Of a stretch of 64,000 nt of DNA, positions 63,901-64,000 are shown one piece after another. The notes beneath the pieces were generated by a model, which was not told the DNA's origin, did no database searches, and saw only the letters and a list, made by a program, of their open reading frames with translations. Both the position numbers and the translations under genes were made by a program. Source of the DNA: Bog-473 sp963807675 (lineage in GTDB: Bacteria; Actinomycetota; Acidimicrobiia; Acidimicrobiales; RAAP-2); assembly GCA_963807675.1 (NCBI GenBank), contig CAWECP010000004.1, positions 61,344 through 125,343 of the forward strand, in the 5' to 3' direction. Each line of letters begins with the position of its first letter. Position 1 is the stretch's first letter.

Positions 63901-64000
63901 CTGGATCTCACGTCGGCGCAGCGCCACGAACTGAAGGACGCGGGCCCGGCGCTATACGTCATCGTATCGAGACGTGATCCGGGCCAAGATCGTGCTCATG
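63901..64000 (+). CDS. IS630-like transposase, N-terminal fragment (cut by window end, frameshift)
   Basis: The reading LDLTSAQRHELK, then after a one-base shift near 63938 ARARRYTSSYRDVIRAKIVL, matches the N-terminal helix-turn-helix of IS630-family transposases. The start codon is unclear (ATG 63896 is one base out of phase). Only about 33 residues are inside the window. Confidence 0.5.
   Translation, partial: MDLTSAQRHELKDAGPALYVIVSRRDPGQDRAH

Overview
The window reads as GC-rich actinobacterial DNA. Supporting signs are frequent GTG starts, several luciferase-like (LLM, often F420-dependent) oxidoreductases, a polyphosphate-glucokinase-type ROK kinase, a DUF2510 protein and a ClpX-zinc-finger/HTH regulator. 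The mix of CoA-dependent catabolism, P450s, CaiB transferases and APH-like kinases resembles Acidimicrobiia or mycobacteria-like soil actinobacteria. No rRNA is present, so the taxonomy is inference.

Layout. 0-8.7 kb: CoA/beta-oxidation genes (TesB thioesterase, two SDRs, enoyl-CoA hydratase, thiolase, two hydrolases, LLM). 8.8-12 kb: an ABC-2 exporter (ATPase and two permeases). 12-14.7 kb: a GntR regulator built of two complete GntR/FCD copies, divergent from a P450. 14.7-25.1 kb: an eight-gene minus-strand operon headed by a TetR gene, with successive start/stop overlaps: TetR, acyl-CoA dehydrogenase, double CaiB CoA-transferase, LLM, serine hydrolase, acyl-CoA synthetase, APH-like kinase, DUF7064-like protein. 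A divergent operon (LLM, acetoacetate-decarboxylase-like, DUF7064-like, APH-like kinase) runs from 25.2 to 29.5 kb. A perfect palindrome lies between the two. 29.6-37.8 kb: two paralogous LivK-type binding proteins, LivF, and a LivH-LivM-LivG block that looks like one fused polypeptide. With the CoA enzymes this suggests uptake and degradation of an organic or amphipathic acid.

37.9-47 kb: acyl-CoA synthetase, LLM, two phytanoyl-CoA dioxygenase-family proteins, a PIG-L deacetylase, a PadR regulator and a Drr-like exporter. This stretch is dense in single-base frameshifts. Their coding context is otherwise intact, so sequence error looks more likely than decay. Isolated frameshifts occur elsewhere too. 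47-57.9 kb: a putative PD-(D/E)XK/DUF4268 nuclease, an amidase, small membrane proteins, a second Drr-like exporter with its TetR and triple operator, a ROK glucokinase with an 18-bp minisatellite, and a second P450.

57.98 kb to the end: a tRNA-Arg(ACG) followed at once by a tyrosine integrase, an unknown gene, an IS-like insertion bounded by 18-bp direct repeats, an excisionase-like protein, a nested inverted-repeat locus, an SSB and the start of an IS630-like transposase. This is probably the left part of an integrated mobile element. No CRISPR array was seen.
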